This document shows, one piece after another, positions 28,001 to 35,262 of a stretch of 64,000 nt of DNA. This DNA is from an uncultured Alphaproteobacteria bacterium (GTDB lineage: Bacteria > Pseudomonadota > Alphaproteobacteria > Micavibrionales > UBA1664): assembly GCA_943789475.1 (NCBI GenBank), contig CALSUG010000002.1, positions 62,001-126,000 of the forward strand, written 5' to 3'. Every line of letters begins with the position of its first letter. Positions within the stretch are counted from its first letter, which is position 1. Both the position numbers and the translations under genes were made by a program. Below the pieces are notes generated by a model. That model saw only the letters and a program-made list of their open reading frames with translations. It was not told the DNA's origin and ran no database searches.

Positions 28001-29820
28001 ATGTCTTTTACAGGTTTAGCATGATTTGGGTTTTTAAATTCAATTTCAAAATCATGTAACCAAATGGACTTTCCATCTTCGACATTAATTTCAAATGGTT
28101 TTTCTGCGATAACATTAAAACCAAAATTTTCTAAAACAGGCAAAATATCAGACAACGTTACAGGAGTACCAGGATGATATATTTTTAAATTCAGCTGATG
28201 CGCTTCATTTTCTTTGTCATGATACAATTCGAACATAAAATCATTATGTTTATGCACTAGTTCTAATTTTTGAATATCATGGTACGCCTCAACTGAACCT
28301 GCGTGCGCCTGATATCCCACTGGAAATGATTTTCTATATTTTTTTGCCAATGATAATGCGTTTTTTTCGCTTTCACATTTTTCAAGCAACGTTGTACGAA
28401 TTACCTCGCCCCATGAACGTGTCGCATCAATCAGTTTTTGCTCTATCACTTTAAAGTTATATTTTTTCGCGATGTTAGATTCATCGATATTCACGCGATA
28501 AATGACACGCGCCAGCGGACTATCATCTAATACTGTATAAAAGGCTTCACAATCACCTTCAAACTCTTGTTCTAAAATACCTTGAACCTGCATTCGCATA
28601 TCCGTTTCATATTTTTCGCGCGGCACATACACTAAACATGAAACATAGCGCTTAAATGGATCTTCACGTACGTACAGGGCAACTTTTGGTTGTTCCTGCA
28701 ACGCCATAATAGACACCGCATATTTTGTTAATGTCTCAACGTCAATTTGGAACAATTCATCACGCGGATATTTCTCTAGGATATGCATCAACGCGCGGTG
28801 GTTATGACTATTTTCACCGTAACCTGTTTTTTCCAAAACTTTTTCAACCTTTTTGCGTAAATAAGGAATATCTTCGATAGAGCGCGAATACGTTACCGAT
28901 GTAAACAGCCCGATAAACAATTTTTCACCAATGACATTTCCTTTATCATCATAAATTTTAATTGCAATCGCATCCATAGGAACACGACGATGAACGGTCG
29001 CCTTTTTGTTGACTTTAGCAATTGTGAGTGTGGCTTGAGATATTCTTTTCTTTTGCAACTCCGCAGGAAGGCTTTGGCGTGTTTTATTAATATAAACAGG
29101 TCGTTTGGCATCACTCAATAGCCCAAGCCCCGATCCCTTTACAATTTGGGATTCGACCTTTTTACCTTTGGTCATAAATTTATATTCACGACACCCAAGC
29201 AGCGTAAAATTATTTTCGTGAACATATTGTAACAATGCCTGATATTCATCAAACATAGCTTTATCATTTGCTTTTTTAACATTCGATAAATCATCAATTG
29301 TTTTACAAACGGCCTCACGCATTTTTTGCCAATCATTTGTGGCAAAACGAACATCCGTAATAACTTCAGAAATTTCTTTTTCTAAACGTGTTTTTTGTTC
29401 TTTTCCTAGAATTCCCTGTAACGTAATAATCAAGAAAGATTCACGGTTACCATTTGTATCTTTTTTTGTTTTTGCACGAACAGATTTTAATTGTCCAGAA
29501 GCCGTTCTCTCAACAATTAGTGTATTATGCAATACACCTTCAATCGTATATTGTTTTTCGACACATGCTGCCGTAATTGAATCAATCAAGAATGGTCGAT
29601 CATCCGTTACTACAACCATTAATGTTTGGTCATGCTTATCATCTACACCCTTTTTATCGGATGGAACAATCACAACCTTTGATTCGTTCTTTTTTAATTT
29701 ATCTAATGATTTGGACGCAATATTCAATGCCTGATCCAGCACATGATCAGGAATGTGCGCGTGATCACGTAATTTTGATAATTTTTTAATTTGTGTTTTG
29801 AAATTTTTGAAAAGTGGCAT
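25069..29820 (-). CDS. NAD-specific glutamate dehydrogenase, large (about 180 kDa) class
   Basis: This enzyme deaminates glutamate to 2-oxoglutarate with NAD+. The 1583-residue protein matches the L_180 class: N-terminal ACT-like regulatory segments, then a catalytic core near residues 770-1150 with LRGGKVARGGLRWSDR, the lysine motif PVGSKGGFVVK, GDMGGDVFGNGML and WFGGIGTY, and a helical C-terminal domain. In Caulobacter a member of this family (GdhZ) also links metabolism to cell division. The gene stands alone between terminator and small-ORF/ffs region, with two palindromes in its upstream region. Confidence 0.96.
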   Translation of the reverse strand: MPLFKNFKTQIKKLSKLRDHAHIPDHVLDQALNIASKSLDKLKKNESKVVIVPSDKKGVDDKHDQTLMVVVTDDRPFLIDSITAACVEKQYTIEGVLHNTLIVERTASGQLKSVRAKTKKDTNGNRESFLIITLQGILGKEQKTRLEKEISEVITDVRFATNDWQKMREAVCKTIDDLSNVKKANDKAMFDEYQALLQYVHENNFTLLGCREYKFMTKGKKVESQIVKGSGLGLLSDAKRPVYINKTRQSLPAELQKKRISQATLTIAKVNKKATVHRRVPMDAIAIKIYDDKGNVIGEKLFIGLFTSVTYSRSIEDIPYLRKKVEKVLEKTGYGENSHNHRALMHILEKYPRDELFQIDVETLTKYAVSIMALQEQPKVALYVREDPFKRYVSCLVYVPREKYETDMRMQVQGILEQEFEGDCEAFYTVLDDSPLARVIYRVNIDESNIAKKYNFKVIEQKLIDATRSWGEVIRTTLLEKCESEKNALSLAKKYRKSFPVGYQAHAGSVEAYHDIQKLELVHKHNDFMFELYHDKENEAHQLNLKIYHPGTPVTLSDILPVLENFGFNVIAEKPFEINVEDGKSIWLHDFEIEFKNPNHAKPVKDIKDVFEDGLRTILNKECENDKLNALIAKAKMPWRDVLVLRSMVKYMRQTKIQYTPTYMMQAVTDHPDIADMMLEYFYGRHKPVHSQEKRTSLMSTYKRKINKALEKVSSFDEDRILRSMLQIMESTLRTSFFQNKSYVSFKIDSSSVDILPLPRPMVEIFVYSPRVEGIHLRGGKVARGGLRWSDRHEDFRTEVLGLMKAQNVKNAVIIPVGSKGGFVVKHPPKTGGRDAFLAEGIECYKTFISGLLDVTDNINGAKIVPPCDVVRHDEDDPYLVVAADKGTATFSDIANGLAMDRGFWLGDAFASGGSAGYDHKAMGITARGAWESVKRHFRELGKNIQKEEFEVIGVGDMGGDVFGNGMLLSPCIRLVGAFNHLHIFCDPNPDVKTSFKERQRLFKAVKGWDQYDEGLLSKGGRIYSRHDKSLKLTPEIQARFGLDKKEVSPIELMNAMLKSETDLMWFGGIGTYIKAPNESHADAGDKANDNIRIDAHEARAKVIGEGANLGTTHAARICMNLLGVKCYADFIDNAGGVNSSDLEVNIKILFQQIMQKSKLSVKERNKVLAKMTKDVEDLVLRNNYQQTQAISMAHNEAYTKLTTHTALIEHLEKTFGLDREIEYLPDSAGIENRARDHKGLTAPELSTLISYTKIKLFQDLVDSNLPDDPAFQDWMTHYFPDELRKKYSKEMMNHRLRREIISTQMANSIVNRMGPAYVMNQSLKTGAPACTISRIYFIVREIFDLRDMYGQIESLDNVATAQAQIEALDSIASFIDYGSTWFLKHYRAENLKEKELLKTGDAFKKDLTKLMKSFDKLLPDTTRTYVENLQNHYIDQKFPKDLAHKLALLPILNTVWDVIRIAKEQGHDLKTVAKVYYGLNKALSLVWLRDKAKTMEPETRWEAETLKSVADRLYVTQAQLTKRIVSEVCSGKKCPINPVQDWIEINQDNVQPILDLVQTMNEEQKIDFAMLTSIESRFSQLV

Positions 29821-29845
29821 TGTTATTTTTCTCGTCTTTGTTTTT

Positions 29846-29859
29846 GATCAGAACTGATC
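29846..29859. promoter_or_regulatory. Palindrome GATCAG-AA-CTGATC upstream of glutamate dehydrogenase
   Basis: A perfect 6-2-6 inverted repeat is centred about 33 bases upstream of the dehydrogenase start. Its position in the probable 5' leader or core promoter suggests an operator. No regulator can be named. Confidence 0.4.
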
Positions 29860-29909
29860 TTTTCGAAACAAAAGTGTATCACCATCATGAAAATACGAAA
29901 ACACGTAAA

Positions 29910-29927
29910 GTGATCTATATAAATCAC
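29910..29927. promoter_or_regulatory. Inverted repeat GTGAT-N8-ATCAC between gdh and the small ORF
   Basis: A 5-8-5 inverted repeat with the AT core CTATATAA lies between two divergent genes. The half-sites resemble those of CRP/FNR regulators, but the spacing is 4 bases too wide for the standard CRP site, so I do not name the protein. Confidence 0.35.
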
Positions 29928-29941
29928 ACTCTTTTTATTTA

Positions 29942-29970
29942 TTGTCATATTTTTACTCCTGTGGTATACA
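29942..29970 (+). promoter_or_regulatory. Sigma-70 promoter of the 35-residue small ORF
   Basis: TTGTCA (29942-29947), exactly 17 bp, then TATACA (29965-29970). A strong Shine-Dalgarno and ATG follow 10-22 bases later, so start of transcription near 29977 would give a leader of about 16 bases. Confidence 0.7.
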
Positions 29971-29992
29971 GTAAAAAAAGGGAGGAACCGTA

Positions 29993-30100
29993 ATGAATAT
30001 TAAAAATATTTTTAATCGTGCAAAAGAAAAAATAAGCATGGCACTCCTAATGCGCCGTGTTAATAAGAAACTTAAACAAGGTCGCCACCTAAAACGTTAA
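29993..30100 (+). CDS. Small cationic 35-residue protein ahead of the SRP RNA gene
   Basis: An ATG at 29993 preceded by GGGAGGAA at optimal spacing opens a 36-codon frame that ends at TAA 30098-30100. The peptide begins MNIKNIFNRAKEK and ends KQGRHLKR. It is rich in Lys/Arg, has one Asp/Glu only, and has a short non-polar patch (SMALLM), so an amphipathic helix is likely. The promoter and ribosome site are better than those of most genes in this window, which is the main argument that it is translated. I know of no family. Nucleic-acid or membrane association is a guess. It ends about 40 bases before the SRP RNA. Confidence 0.65.
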   Translation: MNIKNIFNRAKEKISMALLMRRVNKKLKQGRHLKR

Positions 30101-30140
30101 ACATATTTGATTTTTAAATCATAATGTGGTTTAAAGACAT

Positions 30141-30232
30141 CGGAAGTCGGCGCGGGCGGAATCCTCGCCAATTTGGTCAGGTCGGAAACGAAGCAGCCAC
30201 AACGAATTTTTCTGGGTCGTGTCCGGCTTCTA
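30141..30232 (+). ncRNA. ffs: Signal recognition particle RNA (4.5S-type)
   Basis: The stretch contains the SRP domain IV hallmark GGTCAGGTCGGAAACGAAGC followed by AGCC, flanked by complementary arms. GAAGTCGG near 30143 pairs with CCGGCTTC at 30223-30230. The length of about 90 nt fits the small bacterial SRP RNA that binds Ffh for co-translational membrane targeting. A weak promoter TTGATT-N17-TTTAAA (30107-30135) ends just before it, but read-through from the small ORF promoter is possible. dnaX follows, as in many alphaproteobacteria. Confidence 0.93.
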
Positions 30233-30306
30233 TTATCTCATAAAACCTCTGACTAAATTTCTATTTATCATGGATATTCTATCCAAATATTGCTATTGCT
30301 TAACAC

Positions 30307-31974
30307 ATGGCAGATGACAATCAAGAATATCGCGTTCTGGCGCGTAAATATCGTCCACAAAATTTCGATGAATTGGTCGGGCAAGACGCCCTTGTCACAA
30401 CATTAAAAAATGCGATAGATAGCGGCCGTATTGCACATGCATTCATGTTAACCGGTATTCGTGGAACGGGTAAAACAACCACCGCACGCATTATTGCAAA
30501 GGCATTAAATTATACAGGTGCCGATGGAACTGCAGGCCCAACAACAGGCGACACAAGCGATTGCGAAACATGCCAAGCCATTGCCGAAGATCGCCACCCT
30601 GACATCATGGAAATGGATGCTGCATCACGCACAGGAATTGATGACATTCGTGAAATTTTGGATGGCGTACGGTATGCCCCAACATCAGCACGTTATAAAA
30701 TATATATTATCGATGAAATTCACATGCTGTCCAAGCAAGCCTTTAACGCGCTTCTTAAAACATTGGAAGAGCCCCCATCCCACGTTAAGTTTATTTTTGC
30801 AACGACAGAAATCCGTAAGGTTCCGGTAACGATTTTATCACGTTGCCAACGATTTGACCTGCGCCGTATTGATGTTCCCGTTTTAAAGGATCATTTTGCC
30901 AATATTTGTACAAAAGAAGATGTAAAAGCAGAAGATAGTGCCCTTAATCTCATCGCACAAGCCGCCGATGGTTCAGTCCGCGATGGATTAAGCCTTCTTG
31001 ACCAAGCAATGGCATTAGGTGCATCCAACACAATATCAGAAAGCGATGTTGCAACAATGTTGGGTGCGACCGACCGTGTTAAAATTTTAGATATCATTGA
31101 AACATCCCTTGGTGGTGAGCCACAAAAGGCGTTGAACATCATGCATGACCTATACCGTATGGGAACTGATCCGCGCGTGGTTATTCAGGATATGATGGAT
31201 ATGGTGCATGGATTATCCGTTTTGGCATTAAATCCCGATGCGAATGTTGAATCATTACCCCATGCGGCAATGGACAAGGCCAAATCAATGGCGACAAAGC
31301 TATCCACGCCACAATTACAAAAAACATGGCAAGTTTTGTTAAAAGGATTAGGTGAATTATCAAACGCACCAAACCCACAAAAGGCGGCGGAAATGATTAT
31401 CCTACGCCTTATATATGCGGCAGATTTGCCAGATCCTGCCGATTTAATCCAAAAAATAAAAGACGGCAAAATTACGCTTGGTACACAACCACCCATGGTA
31501 CCCACACCTGATAACAGTGGCAATCAACCACAACTGCGCGCAATTGCAGGCGGAGGGGTAGTTAGCGAAGCAATGCCCGCACCACAATCACAAACGGCAT
31601 CGTCACCCGATACGATGCAGGCCATGATGGCATTATTTGAAAACCATGGCGAAGTCCTCATCGCCGCACATTTATACCAAGACATTGCCTGTGTAACACT
31701 CAAACCTGGTTTTTTTGAATTTAAATCATACCCAAATGCACCTACCGATTTGGCAGGGCGTGTACGAACACATTTGAATAATTGGACAAATGAAAAATGG
31801 ATGGTGTCTGTCGCTAATAACGCAGACAATGTAAAATCATTAGCAGAAATTAAAAAAGATATAGATGATGCCGATCACAATGCCGTTTTGGCACATCCAA
31901 ATGTAAAATCCGCACTGGATATATTTCCAGACGCAAAAATTGTAGAAATATTTAAAACAAACGAAGAGGATTAA
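30307..31974 (+). CDS. dnaX: DNA polymerase III subunits gamma/tau
   Basis: DnaX is the clamp-loader ATPase. The 555-residue protein begins with the typical LARKYRPQNFDELVGQ, has Walker A GIRGTGKTT at residues 50-58, a zinc-module region reduced to CETC as is usual for alphaproteobacteria, the Walker B/DExH region IIDEIHMLS, SRC sensor 1 TILSRCQRFD, and a tau-like C-terminal part. I did not look for or prove a frameshift that would make gamma. ybaB follows four bases later. Confidence 0.96.
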   Translation: MADDNQEYRVLARKYRPQNFDELVGQDALVTTLKNAIDSGRIAHAFMLTGIRGTGKTTTARIIAKALNYTGADGTAGPTTGDTSDCETCQAIAEDRHPDIMEMDAASRTGIDDIREILDGVRYAPTSARYKIYIIDEIHMLSKQAFNALLKTLEEPPSHVKFIFATTEIRKVPVTILSRCQRFDLRRIDVPVLKDHFANICTKEDVKAEDSALNLIAQAADGSVRDGLSLLDQAMALGASNTISESDVATMLGATDRVKILDIIETSLGGEPQKALNIMHDLYRMGTDPRVVIQDMMDMVHGLSVLALNPDANVESLPHAAMDKAKSMATKLSTPQLQKTWQVLLKGLGELSNAPNPQKAAEMIILRLIYAADLPDPADLIQKIKDGKITLGTQPPMVPTPDNSGNQPQLRAIAGGGVVSEAMPAPQSQTASSPDTMQAMMALFENHGEVLIAAHLYQDIACVTLKPGFFEFKSYPNAPTDLAGRVRTHLNNWTNEKWMVSVANNADNVKSLAEIKKDIDDADHNAVLAHPNVKSALDIFPDAKIVEIFKTNEED

Positions 31975-31978
31975 AACC

Positions 31979-32299
31979 ATGGATATGATGAAAATGATGC
32001 AGCAAGCCAAACAAATGCAGGACAAAATGGTATCAATGCAGGCCGAAATGGAAAATGTAGAAGTCACAGGTCAATCAGGTGGCGGCATAGTTACCGTTAC
32101 GATGACTTGTAAAGGCAAAATGACAGCCCTTAAAATCGCCCCAGAGGTTATTACACCAGAAGATCCAGAAATGTTAGAAGACCTTGTTTTGGCCGCCGTG
32201 AATGATGCAAAGGCAAAGGGTGACCAAACATTGGCAGACCGCACAAAGGACATGATGGGTGGAATGGGATTACCCGCCGACATTAAACTGCCGTTTTAG
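31979..32299 (+). CDS. YbaB/EbfC family nucleoid-associated protein
   Basis: The 106-residue protein has the Met/Gln-rich N-terminal helix (MMKMMQQAKQMQDKM) and beta core (GGIVTVTMTCKGKMTAL) of the dimeric, tweezers-shaped EbfC/YbaB DNA-binding family. It follows dnaX with a 4-base gap, the standard arrangement. The expected third member, recR, is absent; rpmG follows instead with its own promoter. Confidence 0.95.
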   Translation: MDMMKMMQQAKQMQDKMVSMQAEMENVEVTGQSGGGIVTVTMTCKGKMTALKIAPEVITPEDPEMLEDLVLAAVNDAKAKGDQTLADRTKDMMGGMGLPADIKLPF

Positions 32300-32320
32300 G
32301 GCTTATACACAACAAATATC

Positions 32321-32348
32321 TTGACTTGTTCTTGATAATCCGTAATGT
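32321..32348 (+). promoter_or_regulatory. Putative promoter of rpmG
   Basis: TTGACT (32321-32326), 16 bp, TAATGT (32343-32348), 35 bases upstream of the rpmG ATG. The small hairpin CCGT-AATGT-ACGG overlaps the -10. Confidence 0.45.
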
Positions 32349-32382
32349 ACGGCTTGAAATTTAAGAATTTGAGGAAAATACC

Positions 32383-32553
32383 ATGGCTAAAAAAGGTCCA
32401 AATCAAAAAGTGAAATTAGTATCATCTGCTGGTACTGGATATTGCTATTACACACGTCGTACAAAAAACCTGACTGAAAAAATCGTTCAGCGTAAATACG
32501 ATCCTGTTGTTAAAAAACACGTAGAATTCAAAGAAGATAAGATTAAATCATAA
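32383..32553 (+). CDS. rpmG: 50S ribosomal protein L33
   Basis: The 56-residue product ([20 protein letters not shown], then CYYTRRTKN and a Lys-rich end) is a typical L33 of the large subunit. The alphaproteobacterial type lacks the four-cysteine zinc ribbon seen in other L33 forms; only one Cys is present here, so it is a zinc-independent version. A GAGG ribosome site lies 10 bases ahead of the ATG. It is monocistronic, ending in a strong terminator 60 bases downstream. Confidence 0.96.
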   Translation: MAKKGPNQKVKLVSSAGTGYCYYTRRTKNLTEKIVQRKYDPVVKKHVEFKEDKIKS

Positions 32554-32612
32554 TTTTTAATTTTATTGGTTGCATTGGGTATCGAAATAGTACATAAAGT
32601 CGATCTCCCTGT

Positions 32613-32644
32613 AAAACTCCGTCCTTTGTGGCGGAGTTTTTTTT
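32613..32644 (+). terminator. Terminator of rpmG
   Basis: AAAACTCCG and CGGAGTTTT form a 9-bp stem around a 10-base loop and are followed by four more T residues. The 59 bases between the rpmG stop and this hairpin hold no ORF. Confidence 0.9.
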
Positions 32645-32651
32645 ATATAAC

Positions 32652-32737
32652 AATACGACTTATTAAGTCGGTTAAGTTTAAATAAGCACACCTAACATAT
32701 TGATATTATTGATTCAGACTTAAACGACTTAGGTTTT
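32652..32737 (-). repeat. Intergenic repeat, copy B (inverted relative to copy A)
   Basis: Read on the minus strand this 86-base element aligns with 9985-10073 at both ends. It contains the perfect 7-1-7 palindrome CGACTTA-T-TAAGTCG (32656-32670), and at the other end the AAGTC units again recur with a 9-bp period. It lies in a 334-base gene-free stretch (32554-32887) that otherwise holds only the rpmG and IalB-gene terminators. Confidence 0.6.
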
Positions 32738-32840
32738 CCATCTTTATAATTGCATCTAATATATCGACGCAATTACCCCCTTGATACAATTACAGTACCT
32801 TAGAATCATCCAAACATGCAGCTTTTTAAACTCACCCCAT

Positions 32841-32868
32841 AAAAAAAGCCCTACCAAATGGTAGGGCT
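32841..32868 (-). terminator. Terminator of the IalB-like gene
   Basis: AGCCCTACC/GGTAGGGCT, a 9-bp stem with loop AAAT, followed on the minus strand by seven T residues. It starts 20 bases past the stop. Confidence 0.9.
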
Positions 32869-32887
32869 ATCTTAAAAACATACAAGA

Positions 32888-33406
32888 CTATTTCACGCCA
32901 CAGGCCTTATTAATTGCATCATGTGCACCACCCGATCCTTTTAAAGAAAAAGTATCCGTTGTTTTTGTACCACGTGATGACGTCCCCTTTACAACCATAT
33001 TTGATCCCTTACGGATGGATTCAGCAATTTTGTTATCTGTTGCTTGATCTGGCGTCCATGCCATATCTTTTTGTGTGAACAATGTGAACTTATTATTATT
33101 TACATCAACGGTGACATCACTGCCGTCTTTGTATGTATAACCAGTAACATAACTAAATACATTTTTCGTTTTTTCACCAGGACGATGTGTCACAAGCGCA
33201 AATACATCACCACGTTTTGTATAATTACCCTCGGCCTTTTTAGGTTGACTAACCATGTAACAAACTTTTTTATCATTTTCCGTGAATTTATAAGCCGCCC
33301 AATCACCAAAATTGCCAATAAGTGTTGGTGATTGTGCCATCGCTGGTGAAATCAAGGTACCAAATGCAAGCGTTGTTAATGTCAAAAAAGAGCGACGAAA
33401 AGTCAT
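32888..33406 (-). CDS. IalB-like invasion-associated/envelope protein
   Basis: IalB-domain proteins are small secreted or periplasmic proteins of alphaproteobacteria, named from Bartonella but widespread in free-living species. The 172-residue product has a signal peptide ending PAMAQ (about residue 25), the GDWAAY core and CYMVSQPKK segment, and a terminal Cys in NKACGVK that would pair with the first. The ATG at 33406 is preferred because the upstream in-frame ATGGAGAT is its own Shine-Dalgarno. A role in invasion should not be assumed. Confidence 0.82.
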   Translation of the reverse strand: MTFRRSFLTLTTLAFGTLISPAMAQSPTLIGNFGDWAAYKFTENDKKVCYMVSQPKKAEGNYTKRGDVFALVTHRPGEKTKNVFSYVTGYTYKDGSDVTVDVNNNKFTLFTQKDMAWTPDQATDNKIAESIRKGSNMVVKGTSSRGTKTTDTFSLKGSGGAHDAINKACGVK

Positions 33407-33506
33407 GTTTATCTCCATATATTATCTATAGTTCATATTATTTACATGCATCATACGGCAGAAAAACGGCAACACCAAGACAAGCCTGACATCACGCGAC
33501 AGACTA

Positions 33507-33515
33507 TGTGGATAA
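33507..33515 (-). other. Perfect DnaA box (TTATCCACA), intergenic
   Basis: An exact 9-base DnaA consensus on the minus strand, five bases from the end of the methyltransferase gene and about 100 upstream of the IalB-like gene. Second of four perfect copies. Confidence 0.45.
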
Positions 33516-33520
33516 ATAAT

Positions 33521-34087
33521 CTATTTTTTTGATGGTTGTTTATTACGATTTGAACGCAGGAATAAACGAAGTCCCTCTTGCGGTGGCATCCATTCTTCTG
33601 TTGGTCCACCTGCCATAATAGGACGAGGCGCAAAACGACCCGTTGACATCAGTCGATCGTACATGACGATTGCGCCCGCAACACCGACATTAATACAAAA
33701 CTGCATTGGAATTTTAATAACGTGATCCGCGCGTTCCATCATCTCGGAGGATACATTTCCCATTTCAGGCCCTAAAATATAGGCCGCCGCTTGCGGATGT
33801 TTAAAACTCGGCAATTCAATAGAATCCTCTGTAAATTCAACAGCAACAAGTGAACATTTTTTCGGCAACATAAAATCACCACCTGTTTCATATTCAAAAA
33901 ATGGTAAATTTTCCCATGCCTTTGATGTATCGGATTCACGCACTTGTTTTACGTTCAATTGCGCACCAACCGTAAAAAAAAAAGATGCACCAAAAGAATG
34001 TGCAGAGCGCACCATATTCCCTAAATTTCCAGGTTTAGTTACACCTTCAACCCCTATACCAAAATATCCACGTTTATTATAACTCAT
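33521..34087 (-). CDS. SPOUT-class RNA methyltransferase (TrmH family)
   Basis: The 188-residue protein shows the three SpoU motifs: motif 1 NLGNMVRSAHSFGA, motif 2 YILGPEMGNVS and motif 3 INVGVAGAIVMYD. These build the AdoMet-binding trefoil knot used for 2'-O-ribose methylation of tRNA or rRNA. It lacks the N-terminal substrate-binding domain of RlmB. The compact size fits TrmH/TrmL-like tRNA enzymes, but the target nucleotide is unknown. The ATG at 34087 has no strong ribosome site. Confidence 0.88.
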   Translation of the reverse strand: MSYNKRGYFGIGVEGVTKPGNLGNMVRSAHSFGASFFFTVGAQLNVKQVRESDTSKAWENLPFFEYETGGDFMLPKKCSLVAVEFTEDSIELPSFKHPQAAAYILGPEMGNVSSEMMERADHVIKIPMQFCINVGVAGAIVMYDRLMSTGRFAPRPIMAGGPTEEWMPPQEGLRLFLRSNRNKQPSKK

Positions 34088-34310
34088 ACGTTTATGATAT
34101 ATCGATAAAACACAAGATAATCAAGATCGTTCAATTAAATGATTTCAACAAATTTTACATATCTTTTTTAAAAATAAAGCCTCTCTTTATAAAATAAAAA
34201 GTATTATATATTTTTATCAAAAATTTGCATTTTACAATCTATATATGGTATCTAGTTATTAATATCATAAGAATAACAATAAATAATGATACTAAATGGG
34301 GACATAAAAA

Positions 34311-34805
34311 ATGACTTATAATACAATCAGTACAGGTGAAATTTGTCAAAAATACACATGTTATGACAATTTAAAAAATATGCAATGGCCTTCCGCTGTT
34401 CTTTCTATTTTTCAAAATATACAACAATCATCTAATCAAATTTTAGTTAAAAACAAGGCTCAAGATTCCATCCAAGGTGTGCGCTATATCCTTGATACAG
34501 AGCCTTCAAATTTACGACCAGTTAAATCATGGACAATTCGTATTGAAGAATGGAACTGCACGGCAAAAGGGACAATCAAGGCCAAAGATACTCTCTTAAT
34601 ACGCGTGTCAAATATCCCGCAAAACTGTAATGATTTATCCTATGCACAACATATCAAAGATATTTACGTGCAAGATATTCCAATGGATGTTTCATCCGAC
34701 ACTGCATTTAATGCCGTGATGGCCACATCAATTTTCATTTCAAAAATTAACGCTGGTCGTTTGCCTGATATTAAAAAGATATTATCACTCTATAATCTTG
34801 CATAA
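34311..34805 (+). CDS. Orphan AT-rich protein
   Basis: I do not recognise this 164-residue protein. It has no clear signal peptide or membrane segment, three or four cysteines (ICQKYTCYD, EWNC, QNC), and looks like a mixed alpha/beta soluble domain. GGGGA lies at good spacing before the ATG. The 223 bases upstream are very AT-rich and hold no other gene. Low GC compared with its neighbours, and isolation between house-keeping genes, are consistent with acquisition. It ends at a bidirectional terminator. Confidence 0.6.
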   Translation: MTYNTISTGEICQKYTCYDNLKNMQWPSAVLSIFQNIQQSSNQILVKNKAQDSIQGVRYILDTEPSNLRPVKSWTIRIEEWNCTAKGTIKAKDTLLIRVSNIPQNCNDLSYAQHIKDIYVQDIPMDVSSDTAFNAVMATSIFISKINAGRLPDIKKILSLYNLA

Positions 34806-34806
34806 A

Positions 34807-34829
34807 AAAAGCGCCGTAATGGCGCTTTT
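34807..34829. terminator. Bidirectional terminator
   Basis: AAAAGCGCC/GGCGCTTTT with a five-base loop, flanked by A and T runs, placed between the stops of the orphan gene (plus) and the FYDLN gene (minus). Confidence 0.85.
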
Positions 34830-34850
34830 AAATACTTAAACGATTTTCTA

Positions 34851-35156
34851 TTAATCGTCTTTTTCGACAGTAACCTCTATGTCACCTTCTAAATCAGAAA
34901 GATCATCATCACTTTCTACGTCATCAATGCCATCATCAATATCATCTTCATCAACAGCAGCCTCTTTATTCTTCGCCTCAATTTCATCACGTTTTACCGT
35001 ATCTGGTACAATCGTTGATTTTGCACGACGTGATTTAACTTCAATTTCACCAGTAAATTCTGTCTTACATGATGGGCATATGATTGGTAATTTCCCAAAA
35101 TCATAAAACTTCATCTCGCATGATGTACATATTCTTTTTAAACCACGATTGGCCAT
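34851..35156 (-). CDS. TIGR02300/FYDLN-type protein with zinc ribbon and acidic tail
   Basis: This 101-residue protein has the KRxCxxC...KFYDFGKxPIxCPSC start that resembles the TIGR02300 (FYDLN acid) family, known almost only from alphaproteobacteria and without known function. Here two CxxC pairs (CTSC, CPSC) make a proper zinc ribbon; many family members lack these cysteines. The C-terminal half is a very acidic, low-complexity Asp/Glu tail. A role in binding a basic partner or nucleic-acid protein is possible but not shown. Confidence 0.75.
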   Translation of the reverse strand: MANRGLKRICTSCEMKFYDFGKLPIICPSCKTEFTGEIEVKSRRAKSTIVPDTVKRDEIEAKNKEAAVDEDDIDDGIDDVESDDDLSDLEGDIEVTVEKDD

Positions 35157-35262
35157 AAGCTGTTAACCTTTCTGCTCTTTATTCTTTGTTAAAGTTCAAT
35201 TAAACTCTTTATGAAACAATATCAATAGTAAACTGATTATTCACATCGTAAAGGATTTTTCC

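Noticed and set aside
29910-29927. CRP or FNR binding site
   Set aside because: GTGAT and ATCAC are 8 bases apart; the inner GTGA/TCAC half-sites are 10 apart instead of the 6 expected for CRP, and TTGAT-N4-ATCAA for FNR is not present.
30141-30232. tRNA or tmRNA gene
   Set aside because: The GGTCAGGTCGGAAACGAAGC core and closing arms are those of SRP RNA. No tRNA cloverleaf was found in any intergenic gap of the window.
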